64,000 nt of DNA. Origin: Chrysoperla carnea. Its lineage: Eukaryota > Arthropoda > Insecta > Neuroptera > Chrysopidae. Below, in pieces: positions 20,501 through 34,000 of this stretch. Below the pieces are notes generated by a model. The model did not search any database. It saw only the letters and a program-made list of their open reading frames with translations, and was not told the DNA's origin. Within the stretch, counting starts at the first letter, position 1. Each line of letters starts with the position of its first letter. The position numbers and the translations under genes are program-made. The stretch lies in contig NC_058342.1 in assembly GCF_905475395.1 (NCBI RefSeq), positions 23,222,640 to 23,286,639 of the forward strand, given 5' to 3'.

Positions 20501-22373
20501 AATTCACCAATGTAGTATATTTTGGGTCAAATTTCTGCTACATATCAATTAAGTTTCATATAATTCCGAAACTAAATTTTTAGTGATTTCTTCAATTTTA
20601 TCCAAAAAGTAATTTTTGAGTATTTGGATAAACAAAAAAAAATTTATAGGTAGGTATTTTTCGTTTTTTTGGAGTTAAGAATTGGTTTCATCGAAATTTT
20701 TTGGAATACATCATAACAGGTTTAAAACAGAAGTATAAAATTAGTGAGGTGAGTAATAAAATTGCCTTAGGAGTTTTATAAAAATTTTATTAATTAAAAA
20801 AATTCCAAATAAGACAATAACCTTTTTCAAAACTAGCGAAATTTAGCAATAAATAATTTATTTAAAATCTGCTGAGAGGTACAGAAAATGAAACAATCTA
20901 AATTACCAGTAACTAAAGAATGATTTTCGCTTGAATATCTGTTGTGGTTTCCTTGAAACTTTTCGTTTTAAATTCTCTGAAAAATAATTTATACGGGTAC
21001 TTTAATCACTTAAAAGTGAACTTTTCATCGTAACCCAGGAGGTTACCAGAAGTAAATCATAATTAGGGATAATACTATAGAGACGCAAAGTCGCCGGTCA
21101 AACGGTTAATCGCAGTAGAGAGAGACAGGCAAAGTAGGCACGCATATCTGTTTTCGTCTCTCTTATACGCCTACAATTTCGGTCTCTTTCTACCTAGCTT
21201 GTCACTGTGGTCAAGAAATCACTAGTTGCATTTCCTATATCTATAAAGCTTTATGGTATTTTCTCTCTGGTAATTTCTGAGATATCATCACTCTATACGA
21301 AAGATAAAATCCAGAAACATTTTCTTTCGCCGTTATCTCAAAATTCAACTAATTTGACGATTAGATAAGTAATTTTCAGGGTATCTCCACATTCGCTCAA
21401 AAATAAAGGCTTTTGGTCCGAGATTTTAGGTGAAATCTCTAAAACTAGCCTAATCGTTAAATGAACTTGAGGGTCTGTATTTTTTAGATCAAAATTACCC
21501 TATTTGGATAAATATCATTTTCCGTAATAATTTTTACCCAGAAAATGAAAAATATGGTTCATAAGATGATTGGACGTGTAGTTAATGAGATGTCACCAGA
21601 AATCGTTTACGAAAGGTGATATTTCAACGAAATTTCATTCGATATTACAAAAACTTGCCGTTCAATTGCAAAATGAACCAGATTTTCGGGAAATAGACCT
21701 AAGGACTAAAGTTAGTAAACAACGAAACAAATTTAAAACTAATTTAGGAACATGAAAAGTGTAAAATTAATTATTACTCAAAAAATCCTTATGAAAAGTT
21801 CATATTGCCCCCCTCCAAAGAATTTTCTGGACCCGCGTTTGATTTAAAGAAACCATGGCGTGATGTGAAGCGACAATTCTAGAAGAATAAAATTCTTTTA
21901 AAATAATTTACAATAGGTATTTTTTAAATTTTGAAACAAAAATTTTTTCGGTTATAAATGAACCTCATAAAAAATAAATAAATAGTCAATTGAGTATTTT
22001 GTTTCATTGTCTCATTTTTGATATCGATCAGTATATTTATGAGTGAAAATTTATTATTAGAGAATTAAATTTAATTATACATTTTCACAAAAGAAATGAA
22101 TGAAATGAATAATTACATAACATTTCGTAGAAATAATCATGGTCATTTCCATGAAAATTGAAAAATCAATTGAAACAATGAACTAGATATTCGAAAATTA
22201 GTTGAATATTTATTCGTTAGATGTCACTAAATTATCAAGTAAAATAAATTTGACAAATATCATATTCTATGGTAGTCTAAGAAAATCTTGAAGTCGATTG
22301 CAGATTTCTGCTGGTGTTCACCTAGAAAACAAATTTTGTAAATAGTACGTTGATAGAAAGAAAATCGATCCAA

Positions 22374-22856
22374 ATGGCTGGTGTTCAAAAAGCAGCTGGT
22401 TTCTTTGGTATGTAAATAATTTTTCCAAAAACAAAATCCTATCGAAATTTTATAACCTATATTCTTACATAACAATGTCAATTTTTTGATTGAAACAGGT
22501 CATGGTATCCGACGATGGGCGTACAATTTATCTGGATTCAATAAATATGGTAAGTCGTTTATCTTTTGTTTTTGTGTTTAACAGTTGACTAATTTTTGGT
22601 GCATTCCGTAGGTTTACATGCAGACGATTGTTTGTATGAAAATGAGGATGTGAAAGAAGCATTACGTCGATTACCACAACAGTTGCAAGATGAACGAACA
22701 TTTCGATTGATTCGAGCTGCACAATTATCGTTAGTGAAACAAACATTGCCAAAAGAACAGTGGACAAAATATGAAGAAGATCAAAAATATTTGCAACCGT
22801 ATTTACAAGAAGTAGTCAAGGAACGTTTAGAACGTGAACAATTCGACAAAGATTAA
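22374..22856 (+). CDS. UQCRB: Cytochrome b-c1 complex subunit 7 (UQCRB/QCR7)
   Basis: Three exons: 22374-22407, 22499-22549, 22612-22856. They join in frame to 109 residues, the usual length of the family (about 111). The protein begins [20 protein letters not shown]. The last exon has the conserved [20 protein letters not shown], then [20 protein letters not shown], ending REQFDKD. This small matrix-side subunit of respiratory complex III helps assemble and stabilise cytochrome b. It has no cleavable presequence, as expected. Donors are GTATGT, GTAAGT; acceptors AAACAG, CCGTAG. An AATAAA follows the stop by 64 nt. It is a compact gene with short introns, unlike its repeat-filled neighbours. 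Confidence 0.95.
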
Positions 22857-22920
22857 ACGTATTAATTTATCCATAAAATTTTAGCCAATATGTGTAGCAT
22901 CTTGTACATTATTTCAAAAA

Positions 22921-22926
22921 AATAAA
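22921..22926 (+). terminator. Poly(A) signal of UQCRB
   Basis: An AATAAA hexamer lies 64 nt after the stop codon, in a short AT-rich 3' UTR with no other feature. Confidence 0.7.
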
Positions 22927-23509
22927 GTAATTTTAAATCTCTGTTAAAAAAAATTGAATATCGTTTTTTTTCTTCAAATTTTACAGCGTTTCCTATTGAC
23001 GGTGTTATTCTACAACATTCAATTGTTTTCTAATCATTGATTATTGCGTAGGTTGTGTTCCATTGAAATAGACATAATGTGGCCTCTATGAATTTTATAT
23101 GATTCATTGTCTATGATAAATATTTAAGGTTGTCAGTGAAAATAGATATAGTCGATTCACAAAATTCTACTGAATACTCTTTTTTCTATCATCGATACGA
23201 AGATTGAATCACCTGAGTATGACGTCTTGATCTCATTTATGAATAAACGTGACGTCATAGTACAGAAAATCTATATGAGAGTAGCGTGATGTAATTAAAG
23301 CTAGAGAATATACGAGGGGGCGTTGAAAATGTTACATTTTTAGCGTGACGTACATTTAATAAATGTTTCCAAAGATTTCTATGGGAAAACATCAAAATAC
23401 TAAAAAGAACGATAAGCTGAATTAAACGAAAATTCTTACTAGCTTCTTTATCGAATACTATCGAGGTTTATGAACCTAGAATAAAAGAAGCGATTTCTAT
23501 AGGTCAATA

Positions 23510-24290
23510 CGTGACGGTTTTCCAAGCAAAAATCTTCACTTTGCTGATAGAAGCCCAAATCTGTAGCACTATAGGTTAAAATGGGATAGATATCAGCATT
23601 TTCTCAGATAATCATGCCGCACTTTAAGCCCTTGATGCACCAAGATTCCAATCGAGGATTGTATATGAATGCCTCGAGGAAATAAACCACCTGGCACGTG
23701 ACTAACGTAATCACGGTTACGGGACCACTCTGACGCACGACACGGAGGGGGTCACCCTTCTCATCTAAAATTGTCAATCTTATAGCAAGATACTTTCTTA
23801 ATTTAGTGAATCAAAAAGGGCTTACAGCGGCCCCACTTTGATTACTGAAATTTTGCTCAGAGAATATTCTACTGGCTAAGTTGTGTATAAAAACAGCTAG
23901 GCTATGTGACTGCCTTCGGTTGAAACTGACTAGAATACTGTTGAGAAGGATAGTGGATCTTTTGACAGGAATCATCGGTTGAACAATCATCTTCATAATT
24001 TGGAGATCTCAGATAATTCCCTTTGTAGGGCTTGTATGGAGCATTATGAAACCTCTATGCATCCCCTTGAATTTATAAAAGTCTACGAAGTAAACCAGTT
24101 ACAGAATTTCGGGTCCGAAAATATAGATTCATCAATCCTGGGAGCATTCCTGGCAGAGAAGCTGTGAGATTTTTGCTCTGACTTTGGTCTTATGAAAGGA
24201 AAATGTGGTTTTATTTTCCTAAAATAGTATCTTCCATCTAGAGACGGTTCGTTTCTAGGCGAGGAGTTGTTCTGAAGGAGCTAGGAAATG
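23510..24290 (+). mobile_element. Non-LTR retrotransposon 3' end with 3' UTR monomer
   Basis: Frame-shifted translation shows VFQAKIFTLLIEAQICSTI, then IFSDNHAALKALDAPRFQSR (the RNase H SDNxAAL motif) and VYECLEEINHLA. Near 23.96 kb it shows NNHLHNLEISDNSLCRACME, the HLH..C..C region that ends ORF2 in I/Jockey/R1-like elements. The last frame ends ILGAFLAEKL-stop. The sequence after it (to ~24290) is homologous to the ~160-bp tandem monomer found at 26, 49 and 53 kb. This fragment therefore ties the monomer to the 3' end of a retrotransposon. It is dead, with multiple stops. Confidence 0.75.
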
Positions 24291-24719
24291 GATGAAGTGT
24301 TAGAAATTCATTAACGGTACTGCTTGCAATTGAAGAATGAAGGAGCTTGGTTTTTAAACATCTGACTCACAATAGTTTGGTGTAGCAGCAACACAATATC
24401 TGATAGTAAAAGACAAAGGACCCCGGACACAATACACTACCTTTACAAAACTATCTTTTGTCTGGGGTCCTTTCATAAAAAAATACGTGACGAAAACTTT
24501 CAAAATGTGTGCACCATAAAGGTGCTCACCTACAAAGAAAACGCTATAAGAAAATGATAGTATATGACGTAATACTATTCGATGACTGTATAGTAGATTC
24601 ACAAAAGCAGTACTAGTTACATTTGAGAGTATACAGAATATTTTTGGAGTATACACAACATTGGGAAAAAAACACTCACAATAATTTGACAGCACTGTAG
24701 TAAAATTACTGCACAGAGA

Positions 24720-24744
24720 ACACACACACACACACACACACACA
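24720..24744. repeat. (AC)12 microsatellite
   Basis: An uninterrupted dinucleotide run about 310 nt upstream of the kinesin start codon. It may lie in the promoter or 5' UTR. The minus-strand ORFs over it are artefacts of the repeat. Confidence 0.95.
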
Positions 24745-25055
24745 AAAATACCAATATGGCGAAAACTGTGTTACTTGTTGTGAGTGTTAGAAAAATGTAT
24801 TTAAAATAACAATTATTTAAAAAAAGACGTGAATTAACAAAAACAACCAAAAATGTTTCAACTAAAACAATGTTTAGTGTATTATTAAATCAAAATGGTT
24901 ACAGTTTGTTGATAAACATACAAAATTTTTACTTTGGGAGGTTCTAACAACACCACACATTCAACCACAAAAAAAAAAGTCCATACATCTTTTTAGTGTT
25001 ATTATTCAAAAAATATTTGTAGAAAATTTTTGTAAATTTTTTTTCGGGGAACGAA

Positions 25056-28000
25056 ATGGCGACAACGGATAAAATAAAGGTTGCCGTACGTGTACGACCG
25101 TTTAATCGACGAGGTATGTACCCCCTTAGTTTTTTTCTGCATTTCCAGGATATTTACTGTCAAAATGTCTTCTTATTACCCATCCCTTTGGATATGTTAT
25201 GTGTATTTCCACATGTTTAGAATATTTTTACCCATTAGTTTAATTAATTTTTGTGTCATGCAATGTTCAAATACACTCCTTTTTAATCTCAATTTGTGGA
25301 TAACTTGGCAATTAATTAATTTTATTAATTTTCATATTTTTTTTCTGTGTTTATTTGTTGACACCTGTCAAATGAGATTCCAATGTTTTTGAAAAATTTG
25401 GTACAAGGACGCTTTTATGTGTAATTTCCCTTCTGATGAAATTAGAAATGCGTTCTTGCTTGATTTCTTTTCCCTCTGTATTTTTTATATTAATTTTTTT
25501 TTAATATTAAAAATGATAATTTTAATTATCGTATAAACTCAAGTACTATTCATTTCTGATAAGAAGCTTTGTGTCTATATTATTAAAATTTTCCCGAATT
25601 GTTTACATTTTGATTATGAAATATTCTTGTTATTAGGTTTTACTGTAATCAGTTTTTTTTAATAGACCTGTTGCAAAACAATTAGTCTTTTTATTTCGTA
25701 TTTTTGAGTTTTTAGTCCTAGTAATTAGAAATTTTAGTTTTTTTATATTAGGTATACACAAAATTTAATTATTTTAGAGAGAGCCCTCCCACTTTTTGAA
25801 AATTTATGATTTATTGGGCGCCAAATTAATTAAAAGTGAACCTTCAATGTATTTTTCAAAACTCTGTGAAAAGTGAAATTTTTAAAATTTAGACCACCCC
25901 GTAATATCAATAGTAACAAAACAGGTATCGCAAATGAGTTTCTTAGGACTTCTGTGCTCTCTTTGAGAACAACTCATCACCTGGTGGTGAGGCGGTTCCA
26001 GGTTGGAGATACTATTTTAGGCAAAGAAAACTACACAATTCTCTCGAAGCCAGGGGAAAAGCAGAAAACTCATAGCTTCTTCCCTGGAATTGCTCTCAAT
26101 GAGTTTTTAGGTCCTCTGTGCTCTCCTTGAGAACAACTCACCACCTGATGGTGAAATATATCCAGGTTGAAGATGCTATTTTAGGCAAAGAAAACTATAT
26201 GATTCTCTCGAAGCCAGAGAAACGCAAAAAACTCACAGCTTCTTCTCCGAAATTGCTCTCAATGAGTTCCTAGGTCCTCTGTGCTCTCCTTAAGAGCAAC
26301 TCATCACCTGGTGGTGAAATATCTCCAGGTTGAAGATGCTGTTTTAGGCAAAGAAATCTACAGGATTCGGTCGAAGTCAGAGGAAACGCAGAAAGCTCAC
26401 AGCTTCTTCCCCGGAATTGCTCCCAATAAGTTCTTAGGACCTCTAGAGGTGAAGCGTCTCCAGGTTGAAGATGCTATTTTAGGCAAAGAAAACTACAAAA
26501 TTATATCGAAGCCAGAGGACATGCAGAAAACCCACGCCTTCTTCTCCGAAATGGCTCCGAAATGAATCCCTAGGACCTCTGTGCTCTCCTTGAGAATAAC
26601 TCATCACCTGGAGGTGAAACCAGGTTGAAGATGCTATTTTAGACAAGGAAAGCTACGAGATTCTGTTGAGGTTAGAGGAAACGCAGAAAGCCTACAGGAT
26701 TGATGGGTTCAAAATTTCGAATCCAAATATTCCTTATCGAATTATCTGTGGGCTTTTACGGGCGAAAATAATATGCGTTTCATAACCCTAGAAGTGGGAA
26801 CGTCTAAGATTCCTGAATTATTAAGATGGCTGTACAACCGAAAATTTACCGTAAAAAATTTCCTTCTTAACTGTATTCTAATCAAATTCAATCGAACATA
26901 ATCAAATGAAAGCTAAGGGAAATGGTATATTTTTAAATTACTATTACTTTCAAACTTTTCAAATATTTTATTCTCCCCGGCGCTTCGTTAAAATCACCGG
27001 AGCCCCATAAATCTAGGAAAAAATTTGATTATCTTCAAATAACTGCTTCTTCAGTTTTCAAATCGCATTGAAATCGACAAATAATTACTTGAAACTTGAC
27101 TGGGGACCAATTTATATACTGAAGTCTCAAAAATTTTCATCCTAGCCTTATTAATAAAATAATCTTTATAGGACACTCAATTTAAATTTGCAAACTACTA
27201 AATATAAATAAAAAAATTTACTACCTTTAGTTTTTGGACCTTAAATCGATTGGAAAAATTTGGCGTTCGAAGGATCAAAAATTTTGTCTAGTGTGAAAAA
27301 TTTAATTTGAATTTGTATAATTTTTTTTGGATATATAAAATTCGTGCTTCCTAGAAAATTTGGCTGTTCGACATTCAACGATATTCAAACTATCTAAATT
27401 TTCACCCAACCAAATATACCCTCATTGATGGTACCTTAAAATTAAGTTATAATAGATCAAACAGAAGAATGCCCAAAAAAGATCGCTAACATCTAGACCT
27501 AAAGGTCCTCTTTTTGAGAATATCCCGTCACATGGAGACGATGTATTTCAAAGTAGCAAATAAAGCTGTAGGATTTTGTTGTGCACGGAATACCCACAAG
27601 TTCTCTGTCGGGATTGCTCCCAGGATCGATAGGTCCAAAGTTTCGAATTCAACCATTCTTTAGTGTGTCGCATTTAAGATGAAGACACCATCATATTTTC
27701 GTTATTTATAGGAATATCGATTTGAAATTTTGCACAGTCATACAGGGTGATAGGTCACATTTTTAAAGTTATTTAACTTAAATCTGAACTTAGGTTAGGT
27801 TAGAGTGGCTGTCCTGAGGTGGGACACACTTAGGCCATAGGGTCCGGTGTGATACCGAAAAAGGGTCTGAACTTAAAACTCAGCCTACTACAAATTGACA
27901 AATAGGATCGGTTCTTAAAATTTTGCCTAGCGTCATAAATGCTTTGACATATCGAAAAAAAACTATTAGAAAAAGTTGCTTAGAATATATTTTTATACCG

Positions 28001-31000
28001 ATTTTCATGACAAAATTCGCATTTTTAATTTTTGCATTATTTTGGTCTTTACTCATAATTATTACGAGTTTATTAAAATATTTGAATAGATAACAATATT
28101 AAATTATCGATTTGGCCAGTTTTCACATTCCATAGCACACTAGTTATAAAAATTATAATTTTATAACTAGTATGCTATGGAATGTAAAAATTGGACAAAT
28201 TGATAATTTAATATTGTTATGTATTCAAATATTTTAATAAACTTATAATAATTCAAGAGTGTGGACCAAAATTGCGAAAAAATTAAAAATTGGCAACATG
28301 GGTCTTTTTGAAACCACAAGAAGAAGATAAAAGTTTAAATGTAAAATTGTTTCATATAAAAAAGTTAACAACTTTTGTTTGAAACATTTCTTCGTAAATA
28401 ACTATGTTTTCCCGATAGTATAGATTAGAGCAAAAATTTAGTTCCCTTTTTCTCAAAAACTATAAAAGATGGTTAGTTAAAAATTTGTAGGTGGCTTGAT
28501 TGATTCGAATTTCATACTTAACTCATCCGCTAACTCTAATTTTGAATTAAGAATTTTACTTTTTTTTCTAAAGCAAATGGGAGCTTTGACCCATTTTAGT
28601 GAATCTCTAGACGGAGGCAGCTGCCCCTACATGCCTCTTACGAAGGCAGCTGCCTCTTCTTGGCGACGCCCATGGAGAAATTACACGTTTTTTGGAGTCT
28701 CCCGATCAAATTTGGAGAAGTGGTTAACTTATTTTCACCCGAGAAAGGACACCAAATTTAGAAAAATTACCTTCGGGTACCCAAATTATGGGTAATTCGA
28801 CTCGCATTTTATATATCCAATAATTTTTAAATTTATTAAAATTAATTATTTCACACCAAAAAGTTGTATATTCGTCATTATTTTCAAGCTTTTCAAAAAA
28901 GTTTAAAAAGCATAAATAATCCAACTTTCGTATTAGGACAACAAGATATAACAAAACAAAAAAAGTTAATTAAGATACTCGAATAAAAATACTCGAAAAA
29001 AGAAAATAGAAAAAAAAAGGTTCATTGTCCGTAATTACTGAAAACTATCTCTCATTAACCGAACATTTTAAGTAGATTTGTTTCTTCGTCACGTTCTCTT
29101 CGAACAATTTTTTCTACAATCTTAACAAGTTTTATTTATACGGTGTGTTCCTTATTGAAAAATGTTACGTATATTTTGTTATCTAAGAAACAAAATATTT
29201 TCGAAAAAAACTTTTAATAAAATAAAATAATTCAATTATTAAGAGTGTTAATGATATTTTCTCGATTTTCAATTTTCAAAGACATTTCAACTTATTTTGA
29301 CAATTTCAAATCAATATTTTTTTGAAAAAAAAAAACCTATATTTAAATTATTTACCATATTAAGCGTGCATTCCCGCCATCTAGTAAAGAATCAAAGAAT
29401 GTAAGGTTTATGCGTTATAAAAATGTTATTTTCTAATTTCGAACCTCCAGATAGGATTGGGATGATCTAAGTTAGAGAGGAGAATAGGTTGTGGGAGCTT
29501 CTCTGAAAATCTCGATCTGCGTCTATCATTTCGGCTGCCGAATCACTGTAGCGTGTATCAAGCGGAAGTGATTACTATTCACGCGGTATGTGTATGTATA
29601 AGGCTGAACACTATCAGGTGCAGTGACATTGCTATAATAACCGACAGCCAAGCAGTCCTTAAATCCTTCAGCTTAGTCTATTTAACCTCAAAGGTAGCAC
29701 AGGACTGCCGTACGCCCTTACATGATCTGGCGAAACAGATGAATGTAAACCTGGTATAGATACCGGGGCATAGAGATATTCCAGGAAATTTAGAAGCCAC
29801 AAGCATCATTAGGCATCCGGAAATTTCGTTCGCGGCTAATCCTTAAAGATAATATCTTAAAAAGAGCCAATCTTAGATGGAGAGAGGAACGTACTTGTGG
29901 CACTACAAGACAGATATGGTTTGATTTCAATCATAGGCGTTGCGAAGATCTTATATCTCTTGCAAGGGATTCTGTTAGCAAAGTTTTTGCGGCTATTACA
30001 GAATATTGGTTGGACGGCAGGCATGCTGAGCTGTCACAGTGGGAAGGAGGGAGAGACAATGTCTCCTCTGTCAAAGCTCAGCTCTTGCCATGAGGAGATG
30101 GACTTACTTGAACCAGCCTCTCTTTGACGACCTAAAGTTCGTCAACGTCAAAGCACTCCTGCTGTTTTCAAACAGCTCCAAATGGTTCATGGAGTAGTGG
30201 CCGGGGATGGGCCAACCCTTTTTCGGTATCACAACGGACCCTCCAACTGTGTCCCACCCTAAGATAGCCACTCTAACCTAACCTAATTTCGAATAGATAT
30301 TAACAATGATCTCGGTTTTAATGTTTTGAAAATTTGAGAAATGTTCATCAAACTATAAATTCAATGGCTATGAAGCTTAAAAGCTCTTTATTTTCGATAT
30401 ATTTAGCTAGAAGTTTAGAAAAATGTGTAGGAAAAAATTGGGAAAATCACAATAATATAGAAATTTTACCCAGAGTGTATAACTCAGAAACTGTCCCTGT
30501 GAATGTCAAATAAACGAAATTTTCGTGTTTTTTGGGAACAATTTACCTAATATAGTGCGATTCATCTAAATCAGGAACAAAAAATTGTGCGCGATTTTTC
30601 CTGATTTATTTAAAGTACCCTTGGAAAAAATCACAAACATTTTTTTTTGCATCTGACTTGAATGAAACTCACTACTTAAGGGTAAATTGGACCCAAATAA
30701 TACAAAAATGATACTTATTTGACAATTCAATCAGCGGTTTACAAGATATTTTGTGATAATTTTTTTTAAATCAGAATACAACGCAAATAAAAACTTCTAT
30801 ATTTTTCGAATAAAATAATTTCAGAGAATTCTATGAGAATAACTCGATTGTCACCCTATAATCATTAGATTCGTTAATAGGGTATTATCGTTAGTCAAAA
30901 ATAAATTATTAAATTTGAAAAAAGTTAAAATTTATGTAAAAATATACTTAAATATTCTCATTTCGAGTCATAAAAGCACATTTTTGTTTTAAAATATTAA

Positions 31001-34000
31001 AATTAAAAATCGTAATTTTTAAACTGTATATCACGTGACCTAAAGCGCGGGCAAGCCCTGCTGGGATGTCATATCGGTATGAGCCATAGACCTTCAATTA
31101 GTTCAGTTTAGACAGTTGGGTATAATATATACATAGATAAGTATTAATATTTATATAAAAATCAGATGTCTATATCTGTCAAACTTATTTGTGGTATTTC
31201 GTATAAAGATACCAATATTACGTCATCAAATTGGATGCCCGCGTTTTTGACAGTTTAAAAAAGGTTTAAAATTTAATTTAAGTTTTTGGCAAGAAAGCGT
31301 GTGTATTTTTCAGAAATAAATTTTGGTGGCTTTTTATTAGCAAAATCAACATTTTGAGGTACTTTTTCAAAAATAGTAGAATACTACCCTATTGGGATAG
31401 TTAAATCTACAAATTTTTGTTTCTCAAATAATATTACGTAACATTTTGAAAAAAGAACAACCCGGTAAAAAAAAATAATAAAAAATAAACCCCTTAAAAT
31501 AATTAAATTTTTCTTTATTATTATTATTATTTTTTATTAAAATAAATATTTAAAAAAAAAACTCGAATTTTATTTTACATGTGTAATAATTTTTCTGTTT
31601 TTCTTTTTAATAAAATTTTTTAGAAATAGATTTAGGCACGCAATGCGTTGTGGAAATGGACGGTCATCAGACAATCTTACAAAATCCAAATAGTTTGGAT
31701 AAAATTGACAGGTTTGTGTGAATTTTGAGTACTAATCAAAATAAATTTTTGTTTTTAATTTTCTTATTTTGGCTAACAATTTGTTGCTATGTAGATGTTT
31801 TTTTTTTGTTTTTCTTGGACATACTATCATAAATTTTGGATATTCATTGGGTGCGTGGTCGTGGTAGGGACAAAAAAATCGATGCCAGCGCTTCTAGTAA
31901 AAAATTTTGGCGATATCGGAGGCTGTTATGATTAATTTGCAATTCTTTACTTGTTAATGTTATAGAAAATGTCAAATTAAAATTATTGAAAAACACTAAT
32001 TAATTAATCTTAATGCATTAAAAATTGTGAAAATAAGAAATCAAATTGCACAAATATTATTTTTTAAATGTAAATTATCATAATTATTTATTTAATTTTA
32101 TGAGACAATAATATTAAATTTTCAATGTAAGTCATAAATTATATATGCATCCATACAATTTTATAATTAAAGTAGTGTATCGTTATCATGGAAACGCCTT
32201 CAATAAAATTCACGCACGGTGATATTACGTCATCAAATTGGATGCCCGCGTTTTTGACAGTTTAAAAAGGTTTAAATTTTAATTTTTGGCAAGAAAAAGC
32301 GTGTGTATATTTCCGAAATAAATTTTTGGTGGCTTTTTATTAGCAAAATCAACATTTTGAAGTACTTTTTCAAATATAGTAGAATACCCTATTTTGTTAT
32401 TTATAATAAAAATAATATTATAATAATTTTATTATAAATAATAATTTATTATAAATAATATTATATATTATTGGAAAAATAAAATTTTCTAAGAAGAAAT
32501 GTAAAATGCTGTTAAATGTTCATGTATGTACATTTTCAGTAATTTTAAATAATGGTATGCTCATTCGGACGACCGTTTTAAAAAACATACCATCATAATT
32601 CACCTACGTAATTAATTAAGCTAAAAATTTATGATAGTATCTCCTTTTTTAGTTGTCTTTACTCTCTGCTATATGTTCCAAAACATAAAAAAAATACATA
32701 TTTTACAAAACCCACAAAAAAATGTTTATTTTTGTCGAAAATTAGATATTAGATCAAAAAAAACCATTTTTAAATAAAAATAATTTTAATAAAATTTTTT
32801 TTGGATATTTTTGTTCTGTTTTTAGAAAGCAACCAAAAACATTTGCTTTTGATCATTGTTTCTACTCACTTGACTGTACAAAGACAAATTATGCATCACA
32901 AGAGGATGTTTTCGATTGTCTTGGACGCGATATACTTGAAAATGCTTTCCAAGGATATAACGCTTGTATATTTGCATATGGCCAAACAGGTAATTATTTT
33001 ATTTTATATTTCATGTAGTTTGAACATTCTTTGGAGGGGAAACATTTCTTTTAACAGCCCCGGATCTGGAGGGGGGTGCTAATCGAGCCACTTCTATAAT
33101 GTGTTGGAAAAAAAGATTTTAAAACTTTTAGTTGGTTTTCGAACACATCCTAAGTTGATTTATGGACCTTTGTGCTCGTACTTCCTTAAATATCGCCAAA
33201 TTTGAAAATTTATAGCAGATAACAGAGTCGGCGACGAAATTTCTTGCAAAACTTATTTTAGTCTCATGTTTAGTGTCAAGAAATACCTTAATTCTTGTGT
33301 TTTACTTGCCCTCTAAGTATGACGATGGAATTTAGGGAATAAAAACTATTCGAATGGCCAGGGGAAAAAAAGCTCAAGGTCAGGTCAGGGTAAAATTAAT
33401 TATGTGAAAAGTTTTAATTGAAAGCCTTGAACATTTTTTTAGGATGTAAAGTCCTTGCTGAATTCGACGACGCATATATTGCATAACATTACATAATAAG
33501 GTGTTCGTGTTATATCGAATAGTGTATAATTATTTATGTAAGAAGTTCTACATTCGTTTTTAAATCAATGACATACAACGACATCTTATTAATTATGTAT
33601 GAATCATATTCCATATGATTTATAAGAAAGCTTGTTTTCATGTAAGCTCTTTTTTTGTTGTTTTTATGAAAACACGTCATTGAATATCTCGATTAGGATC
33701 CTGTACCAAATTATTAAGGTATTTTCAAACTATTATTGAGTTGTCAAGATTCAGGATATTAGTAAAATTAATCCTCAGAAATCAGCTGAATTCTTTTGAA
33801 ACTTTATCCCCATGACGTTTTTGATTCCGTATGTTTTTACTTCGAACTCTCTCAATATAGTAACGGTTATACTAAAATGAGACAAATAATTTCCTCAATT
33901 TCTTAGAAATATTTTCTTGGGAGAATGTCCATCGAGTTTTCATTCAATTAAATGATTGAATGTTCCTTCGTGAACAGCCAATATAATCTAACATAACTTT

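Noticed and set aside
24410..24475. Hairpin AAAGGACCCC...GGGGTCCTTT as an RNA gene
   Set aside because: A short stem with a ~40-nt loop and no conserved context; it could equally be a tiny foldback repeat.
24354..24850. Two minus-strand ORFs over the (AC)n tract
   Set aside because: The Cys/Val run comes straight from the microsatellite; there is no other protein-like feature.
25873..26565. Two + strand ORFs with repeated SLRTTHHL and LGKENY motifs that look like a repeat protein
   Set aside because: The repetition is the ~165-bp monomer read antisense to the retroelement frame; the frames break between units.
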